Positions 50,047 to 58,862 of a stretch of DNA of 64,000 nt are shown here, one piece after another. The first letter of the stretch is position 1, and every line of letters starts with the position of its first letter. The notes below the pieces were generated by a model, which was not told the origin of the DNA, did no database searches, and saw only the letters and a list, made by a program, of their open reading frames with translations. The stretch is from Antarctobacter sediminis (GTDB lineage Bacteria; Pseudomonadota; Alphaproteobacteria; Rhodobacterales; Rhodobacteraceae). The stretch covers positions 1,178,001-1,242,000 of the forward strand of contig NZ_JAHUZG010000001.1 of the NCBI RefSeq assembly GCF_019218285.1, given 5' to 3'. Position numbers and translations under genes: made by a program.

Positions 50047-50733
50047 CTAGCCACAGCGTTCGGCCTCCATCCGTTCATAGAAATCCGCCAGCCGTTGACC
50101 GCGTTCGTGGCGAAACCGGCCCGCCTCTTGCAGCGCGGCGATGCGATCCAGCCGGAACATGCGGAAATCCTCACGCAGCTCACACCAGGCAACCAGTGTC
50201 CAGGCCGGTGCCCAGAACCAAAGCCCCAGCGGACGCACGATGCGCGTGGTCCCCTGCCCTGCCTCGTCGCGATATTCCAGCTGTAGCCGCTCGCGCCGGT
50301 CGACGGCGCTTTCGATGGCATCGATGCAGGCGCGCAGATCGTCCGTCACCCCAAGCCCCAGCGAATGCACCTGCACCGCGCGGGCCCGGGCGCGGGCATC
50401 TTCGGGCAGAACCGCGTCGATCTTGGCCAGCGCCTCTTCGGCGGCGCGCGCCATGGTCGCCCCGCCCCAAGCGCGCACCAGCCGCGCCCCCGCCACCAAC
50501 GCCACGATCTCGTCCTTGTCGAACATCAGCGGCGGCAGATCGAACCCTTCCTGCAAGACGTAGCCGAACCCGGCCTCGCCATCGATCGGAACGCCGGTGG
50601 ATTGCAGATCGGCAATGTCGCGATAGATCGTCCGCTGTGAGACTTCGAGCCTGTCGGCAAGCTGTGCCGCCGTGGTGCGCCGACCGCCCCGCAGGGCCTG
50701 AACGATCTGGAACAGGCGGTCGGCGCGACGCAT
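50047..50733 (-). CDS. YafY-type transcriptional regulator (HTH_11 plus WYL), 228 aa
   Basis: An N-terminal helix-turn-helix (RTTAAQLADRLEVSQRTIYRDIADLQ, about residues 18-43) is followed by a linker and a WYL ligand-binding domain with 'LEYRDEAGQGTTRIVRPLGLWFWAPAWTLVAWCELREDFRMFRLDRI'. This is the usual two-domain YafY layout. The VOC gene's stop overlaps its start (ATGA), so the two are probably one transcript and the regulator may control it. WYL domains bind nucleotides or similar ligands; the ligand is not predictable. Confidence 0.88.
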   Translation of the reverse strand: MRRADRLFQIVQALRGGRRTTAAQLADRLEVSQRTIYRDIADLQSTGVPIDGEAGFGYVLQEGFDLPPLMFDKDEIVALVAGARLVRAWGGATMARAAEEALAKIDAVLPEDARARARAVQVHSLGLGVTDDLRACIDAIESAVDRRERLQLEYRDEAGQGTTRIVRPLGLWFWAPAWTLVAWCELREDFRMFRLDRIAALQEAGRFRHERGQRLADFYERMEAERCG

Positions 50734-51110
50734 CAGCGGGTCTCGAAAAAGCCGACGGAATTGCCGTCGAGGTCCAGCGCATAGAAGAACCGGCCTGCCG
50801 GGATCTCGATCACCGGAGAGACAACCTTGCCGCCTGCGGCCTCGACCCGTTTCATGGTGTCCTCCGCCGTCCCCGGAGCGGCCAGATGGATCGTCGGGCC
50901 GGTGCCATCACCGGCGGGTTTGCCGGGATACAGGTGCCCGGCCACGCCGTTGCCCGTGTCCAGCGGTTTGAACATCGCCATCGGGTTCGGGCCACTGGTG
51001 TCCAGTTCCAGCCCCGCATCCGTCACGGCATTGTAGAAGGCCATGGATTTTTCCATGTCGGTCACCGGGATTTCGGCCCAGACGGTGAAATTTTCAGGTA
51101 CGTAGGTCAT
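50733..51110 (-). CDS. VOC-family (glyoxalase/bleomycin-resistance-like) protein, 125 aa
   Basis: The VOC fold is read from MTYVPENFTVWAEIPVTDME at the start, 'SMAFYNAVTDAGLELD', 'GHLYPGKPAGDGTGPTIHLAAPG', and the paired-repeat end 'GRFFYALDLDGNSVGFFETR'. Metal ligands would be the two His/Glu positions of the family, but not all are certain here. The gene is upstream of, and overlaps, the YafY-type regulator. It is divergent from pepN. The start at 51110 was chosen as the family N-terminus; a longer open frame upstream is antisense to pepN. Confidence 0.85.
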   Translation of the reverse strand: MTYVPENFTVWAEIPVTDMEKSMAFYNAVTDAGLELDTSGPNPMAMFKPLDTGNGVAGHLYPGKPAGDGTGPTIHLAAPGTAEDTMKRVEAAGGKVVSPVIEIPAGRFFYALDLDGNSVGFFETR

Positions 51111-51251
51111 CGTGTCATCTCCATGAGTAAGCGATGATCCCTGTTTCGCACAGCCCTGCTGACAGCGTTTTGTCAGCAGGATGTCAGGGGGACCGCTTGC
51201 AGGTGGCGCGCGCCCTGCTACACCTTGGCCAAGCCCGAGATGGAGAGCCAG

Positions 51252-53804
51252 ATGAAAGACGCCGCGCCCAAGACGATCTACCTCAAGGATTACACGCCTT
51301 TCGGCTGGCAGGTCAGCGATGTGCACCTGACCTTCCGCCTTGCACCACAGGCCACGCGGGTGATCGCCAAGATCCATTTCGCCCCCAACCCCGAGGCCCC
51401 CGCGCAAGAGTTCTTTCTGCACGGCGAAGAGGTCAAGCTGATCCGCGCCGCCATCGACGGGGCCGAGGTCACGCCCGACGTCACGCCCGAGGGCCTGCGC
51501 TGTGATGTGCCCGAGGGGCCGTTCCTTTGGGAATGCGAGGTCGAAATCGCCCCCGAAGGCAACACCGCGCTGGAAGGCCTGTACATGTCCAGCGGCATGT
51601 ATTGCACTCAGTGCGAGGCCGAAGGCTTTCGCAAGATCACCTTCTACCCCGACCGCCCCGACGTGATGAGCGTCTTTACCGTGCGGGTCGAAGGCGATCT
51701 GCCGGTGCTGCTGTCCAACGGCAACCTTGTCGAAAAGGGCGACGGCTTTGCCGTGTGGCACGATCCCTGGCCCAAACCGGCCTATCTGTTCGCGCTGGTC
51801 GCGGGCGACCTGGTGAACCACCCCGACAGCTTTACCACGATGAACGGCCGCAAGGTCGAATTGAACATCTGGGTCCGCCCCGGTGACGAAGGCAAATGCG
51901 CCTTTGGCATGGAGGCGCTGAAGAAATCGATGAAATGGGACGAAGATGTCTATGGCCGGGAATACGACCTGGACATTTTCAACATCGTGGCCGTCGATGA
52001 TTTCAACATGGGCGCGATGGAGAACAAGGGGCTGAACATCTTCAATTCGTCCTGTGTCCTTGCCTCGCCCGAAACCTCGACCGATGCCAATTTCGAACGT
52101 ATCGAGGCGATCATCGCGCATGAGTATTTCCACAACTGGACCGGCAACCGCATCACCTGCCGCGACTGGTTCCAGCTGTGTCTCAAGGAAGGGCTGACCG
52201 TCTTCCGCGATCAGCAATTCACGGCGGACGTGCGCTCGGCCCCGGTGGCGCGGATCGACAATGTTTCGATGTTGCGCGGTCGCCAGTTCCCCGAGGATCA
52301 AGGCCCGCTGTCGCACCCCGTGCGGCCCGAGAGCTTTCAGGAAATCAACAACTTCTATACCGCCACCGTCTATGAGAAAGGCGCCGAGGTGATCGGCATG
52401 CTGAAACGTTTGGTGGGCGATGCGGATTACGCCAAGGCGCTGGATCTGTATTTCGACCGCCACGATGGCGATGCGGCCACGATCGAGGATTGGCTCAAGG
52501 TTTTCGAGGATGCCACGGGCCGCGACCTGTCGCAGTTCAAACGCTGGTACAGCCAGTCCGGTACGCCCCGGGTCGAAGTCACCGAAGATTGGGCCGATGG
52601 CGCCTATACGCTGACCTTCAAACAGCACACGCCGCCCACGCCGGGACAAGACAGCAAGCAGCCACAGGTGATCCCCATGGCCGTGGGCCTGTTGAACCCC
52701 AACGGCGACGAGATCGTGGCGACCCGCGTTCTGGAGATCACCGAGGCCGAGCAGAGCTTTGCCTTTGACGGGTTGGCCGCGCGCCCGGTGCCGTCGATCA
52801 ACCGCGAGTTTTCCGCCCCAGTGGTGCTGGAACGCCAGCAAAGCCGCGAGGAACGCGCCTTTCTGCTGGCCCATGACACCGATCCTTTCAACCGCTGGGA
52901 GGCCTCGCGCCTGCTGGCCCGGGAAAGCCTGATCGCCATGATCACCGAAGGTGCCGGCCCGGACGAGGCATGGTTGGACGGGTTGGAACAGTTGCTGCGC
53001 GACCGGGAGCTTGATCCCGCTTTCCGCGCGATGATGATGGGCACGCCCACGGATTCGGAACTGGCACAGGTGCTGTTCGAACGCGGCGTGACACCGGATC
53101 CCGATGCCATCCACGCCGCCAAGGAAACGCTGGCGCAGGTCAAGGCCGAACGCTGGGCAAACCTGTTGCCCGGCCTCGCCGCCGAAGGCAGCGTCGATGC
53201 GCCCTACCGCCCGGATGCGGAACAATCGGGCCGCCGCGCTCTGGGCGGGGCCGTATTGGCGCTGACCTCGCGTCTGGATGGCGGCAAGGCCGCGCAGGCG
53301 CAATTCGACAGTGCCGACAACATGACCTTGCAACTGAATGCGCTGGGACAGCTGGTGCGCGTGGGCAAGGATGCCGAAGCCCTCGCCGCCTTCGAGACGC
53401 AATGGCGCAATGACCGGCTGGTGATGGACAAATGGTTCGGCCTGCAAGTTGCTGCCACCGCGCCCGAAAACGTCGTGCCCAGAGCGGAGGCCTTGACTGG
53501 CCACGCCGATTTTGACTGGAAGAACCCCAATCGCTTCCGTGCGGTCATGGGTTCGCTGGCGATGAACCATGCGGGTTTTCACCGCAAGGACGGCGCGGGG
53601 TATCGCTTGCTGACGGACTGGCTGATCCGGCTGGACGATCTCAACCCGCAGACCACCGCGCGGATGTGTTCCTCGTTCCAGACGTGGAAACGCTATGACG
53701 CGGATCGACAGGACCTGATCCGCGCCCAGCTGGAACGGCTGCGGGACAAGCCCCGGCTCAGCCGCGATACCGGGGAAATGGTGGGGCGGATACTGGGGGC
53801 GTAA
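51252..53804 (+). CDS. pepN: Aminopeptidase N
   Basis: This M1-family metallopeptidase removes N-terminal residues from peptides. The exopeptidase motif is GAMEN (about residues 254-258, MGAMENKGLNIFNSS). Zinc ligands are HEYFH (H290, H294) and the Glu in LKEGL (about 313). The length of 850 aa matches the proteobacterial PepN type. The start at 51252 (MKDAAPKTIYLKDY) uses GGAGAG; ATG 51240 and an upstream TTG also fit but lack a better ribosome site. It is monocistronic and divergent from the VOC gene. Confidence 0.96.
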   Translation: MKDAAPKTIYLKDYTPFGWQVSDVHLTFRLAPQATRVIAKIHFAPNPEAPAQEFFLHGEEVKLIRAAIDGAEVTPDVTPEGLRCDVPEGPFLWECEVEIAPEGNTALEGLYMSSGMYCTQCEAEGFRKITFYPDRPDVMSVFTVRVEGDLPVLLSNGNLVEKGDGFAVWHDPWPKPAYLFALVAGDLVNHPDSFTTMNGRKVELNIWVRPGDEGKCAFGMEALKKSMKWDEDVYGREYDLDIFNIVAVDDFNMGAMENKGLNIFNSSCVLASPETSTDANFERIEAIIAHEYFHNWTGNRITCRDWFQLCLKEGLTVFRDQQFTADVRSAPVARIDNVSMLRGRQFPEDQGPLSHPVRPESFQEINNFYTATVYEKGAEVIGMLKRLVGDADYAKALDLYFDRHDGDAATIEDWLKVFEDATGRDLSQFKRWYSQSGTPRVEVTEDWADGAYTLTFKQHTPPTPGQDSKQPQVIPMAVGLLNPNGDEIVATRVLEITEAEQSFAFDGLAARPVPSINREFSAPVVLERQQSREERAFLLAHDTDPFNRWEASRLLARESLIAMITEGAGPDEAWLDGLEQLLRDRELDPAFRAMMMGTPTDSELAQVLFERGVTPDPDAIHAAKETLAQVKAERWANLLPGLAAEGSVDAPYRPDAEQSGRRALGGAVLALTSRLDGGKAAQAQFDSADNMTLQLNALGQLVRVGKDAEALAAFETQWRNDRLVMDKWFGLQVAATAPENVVPRAEALTGHADFDWKNPNRFRAVMGSLAMNHAGFHRKDGAGYRLLTDWLIRLDDLNPQTTARMCSSFQTWKRYDADRQDLIRAQLERLRDKPRLSRDTGEMVGRILGA

Positions 53805-53882
53805 CAGAGGATCGCGCCTGGCGCTTGCCGCCCGGCGCGAAACCGCGATAGCGTGTCGCCGATGATTTTTCCGGAGCCGTCC

Positions 53883-53954
53883 ATGCCCAGATCGAACCGC
53901 CCCCGTGGCCCCAAGCCCGCCCGGTGCCCTGCCCCTGTGCGAGGCTGGACATGA
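53883..53954 (+). CDS. Possible 23-codon leader peptide overlapping the SDR start
   Basis: An ATG at 53883 with GGAG about 8 bases upstream opens a 23-codon frame MPRSNRPRGPKPARCPAPVR ending in a TGA that overlaps the SDR gene's ATG (ATGA at 53951-53954). The peptide is proline- and arginine-rich, the kind that stalls ribosomes and couples translation. There is no other evidence, and it may be chance. Confidence 0.3.
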   Translation: MPRSNRPRGPKPARCPAPVRGWT

Positions 53955-54694
53955 ACGGCGTTCTGATCGTCACCGGAGCCAGCGCCGGGATCGGCGCGGC
54001 CACCGCCCGCATGGCCGCCTTTTCCGGCTGGCAACGGATTGTCGTGCATTACGGCAAGGACAAGGACGGCGCTGAGACAACCGCCGCCATGGTCGAAAGC
54101 ATGGGCGCGCAGGCCTATCTGGTGCAGGCCGATGTGGCCAAACCCAAGGCCATCGAAAAGATGTTCGCAAAGCTGCGCGATCTGAAACCGGGCCCGGTTG
54201 GGCTGGTGAACAATGCGGGCATCGTATCCCCTCATGGCAGCATCGCGGACCTGACGCCGGATCGCGTGGAAAAGGTTTTTTCCGTCAATGTGTTCGGCGC
54301 GATCGAGGTGGCACGCCAATCGGTCATGCTGATGCGCGAATGGAACCAGGGCGGATCCATCGTGAATGTTTCATCCGCGGCCGCGCGGTTGGGTTCGGCC
54401 AATCAATATGTCGATTATGCCGCCACCAAGGGGGCCATCGACACTTTTACCGTGGGCCTTGCCGATGAACTGGCCCCGGAAGGGATCCGCGTCAACGGCA
54501 TCCGCCCCGGCCTGATCGAAACCGACATCCACGCCAAGGGCGGCGAACCCGACCGTCTGGACCGGCTGGCACCATCGACACCGATGGGCCGGGCCGGAAC
54601 CGCCGAGGAATGCGCCGAAGCCATCCTGTGGCTGCTGTCGGAACGGGCCTCTTACGTGACCCGGTCGATCCTCGATGTGGCAGGCGGGCGGTGA
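53951..54694 (+). CDS. Short-chain dehydrogenase/reductase, 247 aa
   Basis: This classical SDR has the nucleotide-binding TGASAGIG (residues 8-15), NNAG in LVNNAGIVS, the catalytic Ser in VNVSSAAARLG and the Tyr-Lys pair in DYAATKGAIDTF (about Y156, K160). The C-terminal 'ASYVTRSILDVAGGR' is usual. The stop overlaps the start of the next gene (GTGA). It acts on an alcohol or ketone with NAD(P), but no substrate can be assigned. Confidence 0.92.
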   Translation: MNGVLIVTGASAGIGAATARMAAFSGWQRIVVHYGKDKDGAETTAAMVESMGAQAYLVQADVAKPKAIEKMFAKLRDLKPGPVGLVNNAGIVSPHGSIADLTPDRVEKVFSVNVFGAIEVARQSVMLMREWNQGGSIVNVSSAAARLGSANQYVDYAATKGAIDTFTVGLADELAPEGIRVNGIRPGLIETDIHAKGGEPDRLDRLAPSTPMGRAGTAEECAEAILWLLSERASYVTRSILDVAGGR

Positions 54695-55119
54695 CCCCGC
54701 TGGAACACGCGTCCACGGGGCGCAGCCTGCGCGCCTTTCTTGTGCTGATGCTGGTCTGGCTGGCCGCGCTGACACTGTGGTTCGCGCTTCACGCGTCGGT
54801 CTGGGTGGTCAGTTTGCTGATCGCCGCCAGCCTTCCGGCGCTGATCGACTTTGCCACCGGGCGCCGCGCATGGTTGCGGTTGGATGATAAAATGCTGCGC
54901 TGGGGATCGGGCGGCGCGGAGGGCGAAGTGGCGCTGGCACGGATCGACCACATCCGCTTTGAAACGCGACTCGATTTCTCGATCCGGGCGCGACTGGTGC
55001 TGGATGACGGCCGCCGGATCGCCCTGCCGCAGGATTCGCTGCCGCCTCATCCGCGGCTTCAGGACGCGGCCGAAGCGCGCGGTATCAAGACTGAGCGCCA
55101 CCATTTCGGCCTGATCTGA
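54691..55119 (+). CDS. Small two-helix membrane protein, 142 aa, hypothetical
   Basis: Translation starts at GTG 54691, overlapping the SDR stop. Two adjacent hydrophobic segments (about 17-54, ALTLWFALHA...SLLIAASLPALIDFATG) form a hairpin. A cytoplasmic beta-rich part follows: 'WLRLDDKMLRWGSGGAEGEVALARIDHIRFETRLDFSIRARLVLDDGRRIALP', similar to bacterial PH-like (bPH) domains that follow two helices. A bPH-type membrane protein is the best structural guess. It is coupled to the SDR. Confidence 0.6.
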   Translation: MTPLEHASTGRSLRAFLVLMLVWLAALTLWFALHASVWVVSLLIAASLPALIDFATGRRAWLRLDDKMLRWGSGGAEGEVALARIDHIRFETRLDFSIRARLVLDDGRRIALPQDSLPPHPRLQDAAEARGIKTERHHFGLI

Positions 55120-55377
55120 CCGACGTCTTAGCGACTTTCAAGATATTGAATAAAAACAGAATAACCTGCGAAACAGCAGATGTCTGACGGCACCCGAAAC
55201 TGCATGTCCCCCGACGGCCACCGCCGTTGGCGCGGCATTTTTGACACGGACCGATGGCAAGCCATCGCCGAGACCATATGTCAGAGAGGTGCACCCGCCG
55301 AGACTGTGGTGTAGACTGTCAATCGAAACGGCGCGCCCGTCATGGAAGTGTCACGAAATTATGATCTTGGGGCTAGA

Positions 55378-56241
55378 ATGAAAGACCGCATCGACCCGCT
55401 GATCGCCGAGCGCGCGCCCTGGCTGTTCTCGACCTCGCCTTTGGTCCGCCCTGTCCGCGCGGTGCTGGACCGGATGCTGGGATATGAGAAAACGATTGAA
55501 GTCGGCACGCTGGTCAAGGACATGTCCGCCGACCAGATCATGATGGTCATGGCCGAGATGCTGGCCAAGGATCTGGAAGTTTCGGGGCTGGAGAACCTGC
55601 CTCGGCAAGGCCCTGCGCTGATCGTTGCGAACCACCCGACCGGCATCGCCGACGGCATCATGCTGCATCACGCCTTGGGCCGGGTCCGCCGTGACACCTA
55701 TTATTTCGCCAACCACGACATCATGCGCGTCCTGCCACAATACGGCGAGATGATCGCCCCAGTGGAATGGCGCAAGGAAAAACGCAGCCATGGCAAGACC
55801 CGCGAAACCATGGCCTATACGCGCAAGGCCGTGGACGAAGGCCGCCTTGGCGTGATCTTCCCCTCGGGGCGTCTTGCCAAACGGCGCGGACTGTCGCTGC
55901 ATGAACGGCCATGGATGGCCAGCGCGGCCATGATTGCACGCAAGTTCGACCTGCCGGTGATCCCTGTGCATATCCGCGCACGCAACTCGGTGCTGTTTTA
56001 TCTTTTTGACCTGCTGCACCCGACGCTGCGCGACATCACGCTGTTTCACGAAACACTCAACAAGGCCCGCCAGCCCTATCGCATCACATTGGGTGAGGCG
56101 ATTTCACCCAAGGCGCTGCCTGCGAAGTCCGAGGAAGGCATCGAAATGCTGCGCCGGGCGACACTGGCCCTTGGCGGTCCAAAGGCCCCGGCCGTTTCGC
56201 TGGTCGACGCCACGCGCCGGCCCAGTTGGCTGAAGGCCTGA
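55378..56241 (+). CDS. PlsC-like lysophospholipid/1-acylglycerol-phosphate acyltransferase, 287 aa
   Basis: The acyltransferase motifs are VANHPTGIADG (H-x4-D, about residues 86-91), then 'DIMRVLPQYGEMIAPVEWRK' and the 'IFPSGRLAKRRG' block equivalent to the EGTRS motif but with a Pro-Ser-Gly form. The final third 'LPVIPVHIRARNS' is typical. The start at 55378 (MKDRIDPLIAERAPW) has GGGG upstream; a start at 55342 is possible. It is probably an inner-membrane-associated phospholipid enzyme. The gene is followed by an intrinsic terminator. Confidence 0.82.
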   Translation: MKDRIDPLIAERAPWLFSTSPLVRPVRAVLDRMLGYEKTIEVGTLVKDMSADQIMMVMAEMLAKDLEVSGLENLPRQGPALIVANHPTGIADGIMLHHALGRVRRDTYYFANHDIMRVLPQYGEMIAPVEWRKEKRSHGKTRETMAYTRKAVDEGRLGVIFPSGRLAKRRGLSLHERPWMASAAMIARKFDLPVIPVHIRARNSVLFYLFDLLHPTLRDITLFHETLNKARQPYRITLGEAISPKALPAKSEEGIEMLRRATLALGGPKAPAVSLVDATRRPSWLKA

Positions 56242-56283
56242 ACAGGGCCCGCATTTCAGGGAAGAGCCATTTCGGGGATGAAC

Positions 56284-56311
56284 AAAGAGGCGCGCCAGTG
56301 GCGCGCTTTTT
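56284..56311 (+). terminator. Intrinsic terminator of the PlsC-like gene
   Basis: GGCGCGCC, AGT, GGCGCGC then TTTTT, about 45 bp after the stop codon. A strong plus-strand terminator. Confidence 0.9.
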
Positions 56312-56522
56312 CGCGTTCAGGCCCGCCAGCAAACAGGCCCGTGGCAGTTACGCGCATCCTCCAATGCGCTGATTGATGCCCAATCGCGTATCGACCCCGG
56401 TCAAGGGCACGCCGCATTCGGCGCGGCATAGCCCCCTTGACCGCGCCCGCGCCCCGCACCTCTTTCCGGCATCAGCAACGGGCGACCCTGGGAAACAGGC
56501 ATCTTGACCGGCAGGTTGGATC

Positions 56523-57287
56523 TCAGCCCTCGGACAGAGGCGCGGCGGTCTTTTCGGCGTCGGGGCCAAGGTCGGTGGGGCGCAGCACAGGACGCAACGA
56601 ACGCGCAAGGCCGGTGCAATATTTCTGCGAACGGGTCCATTGCATGATGTCCTCACGCTTGCGGCGGGAATGGAACGGCCCCCAATCCGCAGCGACGCCG
56701 CGCATGCCCTTGCTGATGACCTTGTCGCGCGGCACCGTGACCGCCATGATCCGCAGCGCGCAAGAAAGGTTGTCCTCGGGATCCTTGAGCGCAGCCCCGT
56801 TGCGCGCCTTGCATTGATAGAACCGCGCGGTGGGCGGATAGATCTGTACCAGCCCGTACCAGCGCCCGCCGCCCCCGACGGCCCCGGGGCGATGGGTGCT
56901 TTCGTGCCATGCCAGTGCCGAGATCAGCCCGACCCAGAAAGCCTCGCGTTGCGCGCGGCCCGCGCTTGGATAGGCCGGGCAATAGTCGGCTATGTCGCGC
57001 GGCACGAGGTCGGGCAGCATGTCGGCCTGTGCGCGCAGGCCTTGGAGCACGGCAAGGCTCCAGCTGCGGCTACCCTTGATATTGTCCCAGCGCGCCTTGG
57101 GCACCACGATCTTTTTGCGCGCCTTGGGTCGCAGCGACGTGGCCACGGCAAGATCAGAGGTTTCGATCACCGGCGGCGTGATCGGCACCGGCGCGGGCAC
57201 GGCAATGGCTCCGGCGGGATCCGGATTGGCAAGGCTGGCTTGTGCCAGCAAGGCGAGGCCGCAAAACAAGAGCGCAGATATCTTCAT
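56523..57287 (-). CDS. Lytic transglycosylase-like protein (SLT domain), 254 aa
   Basis: A signal peptide (MKISALLFCGLALLAQASLA) is followed by a proline-rich linker (APVPITPPV) and a goose-lysozyme-like SLT domain: 'FWVGLISALAWHESTHRPGAVGGGGRWYGLVQIYPPTARFYQC' has the catalytic Glu and the G-L-x-Q motif. It would cleave glycan strands of peptidoglycan. The start at 57287 lacks an obvious ribosome site; an upstream extension to 57404 is not conserved-looking. It is divergent from an unknown gene and may share a promoter region with it. Confidence 0.82.
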   Translation of the reverse strand: MKISALLFCGLALLAQASLANPDPAGAIAVPAPVPITPPVIETSDLAVATSLRPKARKKIVVPKARWDNIKGSRSWSLAVLQGLRAQADMLPDLVPRDIADYCPAYPSAGRAQREAFWVGLISALAWHESTHRPGAVGGGGRWYGLVQIYPPTARFYQCKARNGAALKDPEDNLSCALRIMAVTVPRDKVISKGMRGVAADWGPFHSRRKREDIMQWTRSQKYCTGLARSLRPVLRPTDLGPDAEKTAAPLSEG

Positions 57288-57530
57288 TTGGCGCGAAATT
57301 TCGCGCAAGGCCCGAAACGATGCAAGCCGGGTGGCTGCGGCACGGGCCGGACGACGCCGAAACACCAGCAAAACATTGCCCGATGACCATTCGTGGCGGT
57401 GCATTGTTCTCGGGGCCGCAACATCTTGTCAGCGGATAATCACCAAAGCCCGGTGAGCGCCGGCAGAAAGCCAGCGCAATTCCCGCAAGCCGCCGGAATT
57501 TGGCCTCGAATCGCGGGCAGATTGGGGCCT

Positions 57531-58769
57531 ATGACCCTGCGTGACCTGTTACCCAGCATGCGCCACCTGAGCGCCCGAATTTCGCCCCGCCGCCCGCGCC
57601 TTTCCGTGGTGGCCGGGCAGCCCGTCGATACGCCGCCATCCCCGGCCCTGCCGCCGCAGGTCCAGATCCCCGTGGCCACAACAGAAGCCGGCGCGGAAGC
57701 CGCCGAGACTTTGCGCGCGCGCGGTCAGTTCCTTGCCCGTCAGGAGGACTGGGAGCAGTTGGCCGTCGAAATCACCCGCGCAGAACAGGCACGTGCGCTG
57801 ACACCCGGCCTGCACTCACAGGCAGCCCTGATGAGCGAGGGGGCACGGCGCGACATTTCAGAGGCGATCCGGGACGCTGTCGCGCGCGGAGAGCCGCGCA
57901 TGGTGCAGGCGGCCATAGCCTCCCTGGAACCGTTGCTGAATGACTATCCCGGCTGCCCGGTCATTGCCCAGATCGTCGCGATGGCGCATGTGGATGCGGC
58001 CCGTGCATGGCGTGAGGCCGATACCGCTGACCGGCACGAAGCCTATGCACGCCACATGGCGGCGGCGGCCCGGCTGAACGACCGTTTCGACCCTTTCGAA
58101 CATGACATGCCGCTTTGGGCGGCGGTGCGCTGCGCCGTGCTGGAGGCCGATCCGCATCCGCAGGCCCGCGTCGCCGATGATTTCGAGGACCTGATCGACC
58201 TGGACCCCGGTAACCCGCATCACCTGTTGGCGTTTGGCTGCGCCCTGCGCCCGACCCGCTTTGGCAGTTGGGAAATGCTGGACACCCAGGCGCGGCGCGT
58301 GGCGGCACGAACGGCGGACGTCTGGGGCTGCGGCGGCTATGCCTGGGTCTATTTCGGGGCGCTGGGGACGGATGCCGGGGCTTTCGGCCGGCTGGACGCC
58401 GAGCTTTTCGCCGAGGGTCTGCATGACATCCTCACCCGGCATCCATCGCAGGACATGGCCAACCGGCTGGCAGCCCTGACCGGCCATACGCTGGGCGGCC
58501 CGACCGAAGCGGGCAGCGCAAGGCGTCGCGTGGCCGATTGCCTTGGCTGGATCGCGCAGGACCACCTGCGCGAAATCCACCCGCTGATCTGGGCCGGTGT
58601 TCCGGCGCGCAACCATGTCGACCTTTTGGACCGCCGTGACGCAGATCCGCAGCGCGTCGGACGGGCCCGGGCGCTTTCGGCACTTGGAGAGTTCTATGCG
58701 CCACTGCTGGACGGCGGACGGCGGCTTGTCTTTGGTCCCGAAGGGATGCGGATGCAGGGGAACAGCTGA
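57531..58769 (+). CDS. Hypothetical soluble helical protein, 412 aa
   Basis: I do not recognise this family. The start MTLRDLLPSMRHLSARISPR is followed by a proline-rich low-complexity stretch (about 35-60, PPSPALPPQVQIP) and then a helical body with repeated Ala/Asp-rich helices and short loops, reminiscent of TPR-like solenoids ('NHHLLAFG'-type loops not exact). A conserved-looking tryptophan/cysteine cluster is WGCGGYAWVYFGALG near residue 268. No signal peptide. It lies between divergent SLT and the large protease fusion, 93 bp ahead of the latter on the same strand, so it may be cotranscribed. Confidence 0.7.
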   Translation: MTLRDLLPSMRHLSARISPRRPRLSVVAGQPVDTPPSPALPPQVQIPVATTEAGAEAAETLRARGQFLARQEDWEQLAVEITRAEQARALTPGLHSQAALMSEGARRDISEAIRDAVARGEPRMVQAAIASLEPLLNDYPGCPVIAQIVAMAHVDAARAWREADTADRHEAYARHMAAAARLNDRFDPFEHDMPLWAAVRCAVLEADPHPQARVADDFEDLIDLDPGNPHHLLAFGCALRPTRFGSWEMLDTQARRVAARTADVWGCGGYAWVYFGALGTDAGAFGRLDAELFAEGLHDILTRHPSQDMANRLAALTGHTLGGPTEAGSARRRVADCLGWIAQDHLREIHPLIWAGVPARNHVDLLDRRDADPQRVGRARALSALGEFYAPLLDGGRRLVFGPEGMRMQGNS

Positions 58770-58862
58770 ACATCAGGTCTTTTGGCAAGACATTCCCGAC
58801 TTTGTCCGACGCAAAACGCCTGCTAGCCTGCCCGGACGACGGAATTGACGGGAACCGAATTG

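Noticed and set aside
51111-53582. Long N-terminal extension of the VOC frame
   Set aside because: It is antisense to pepN and has no recognisable domain; the VOC N-terminus is at 51110.
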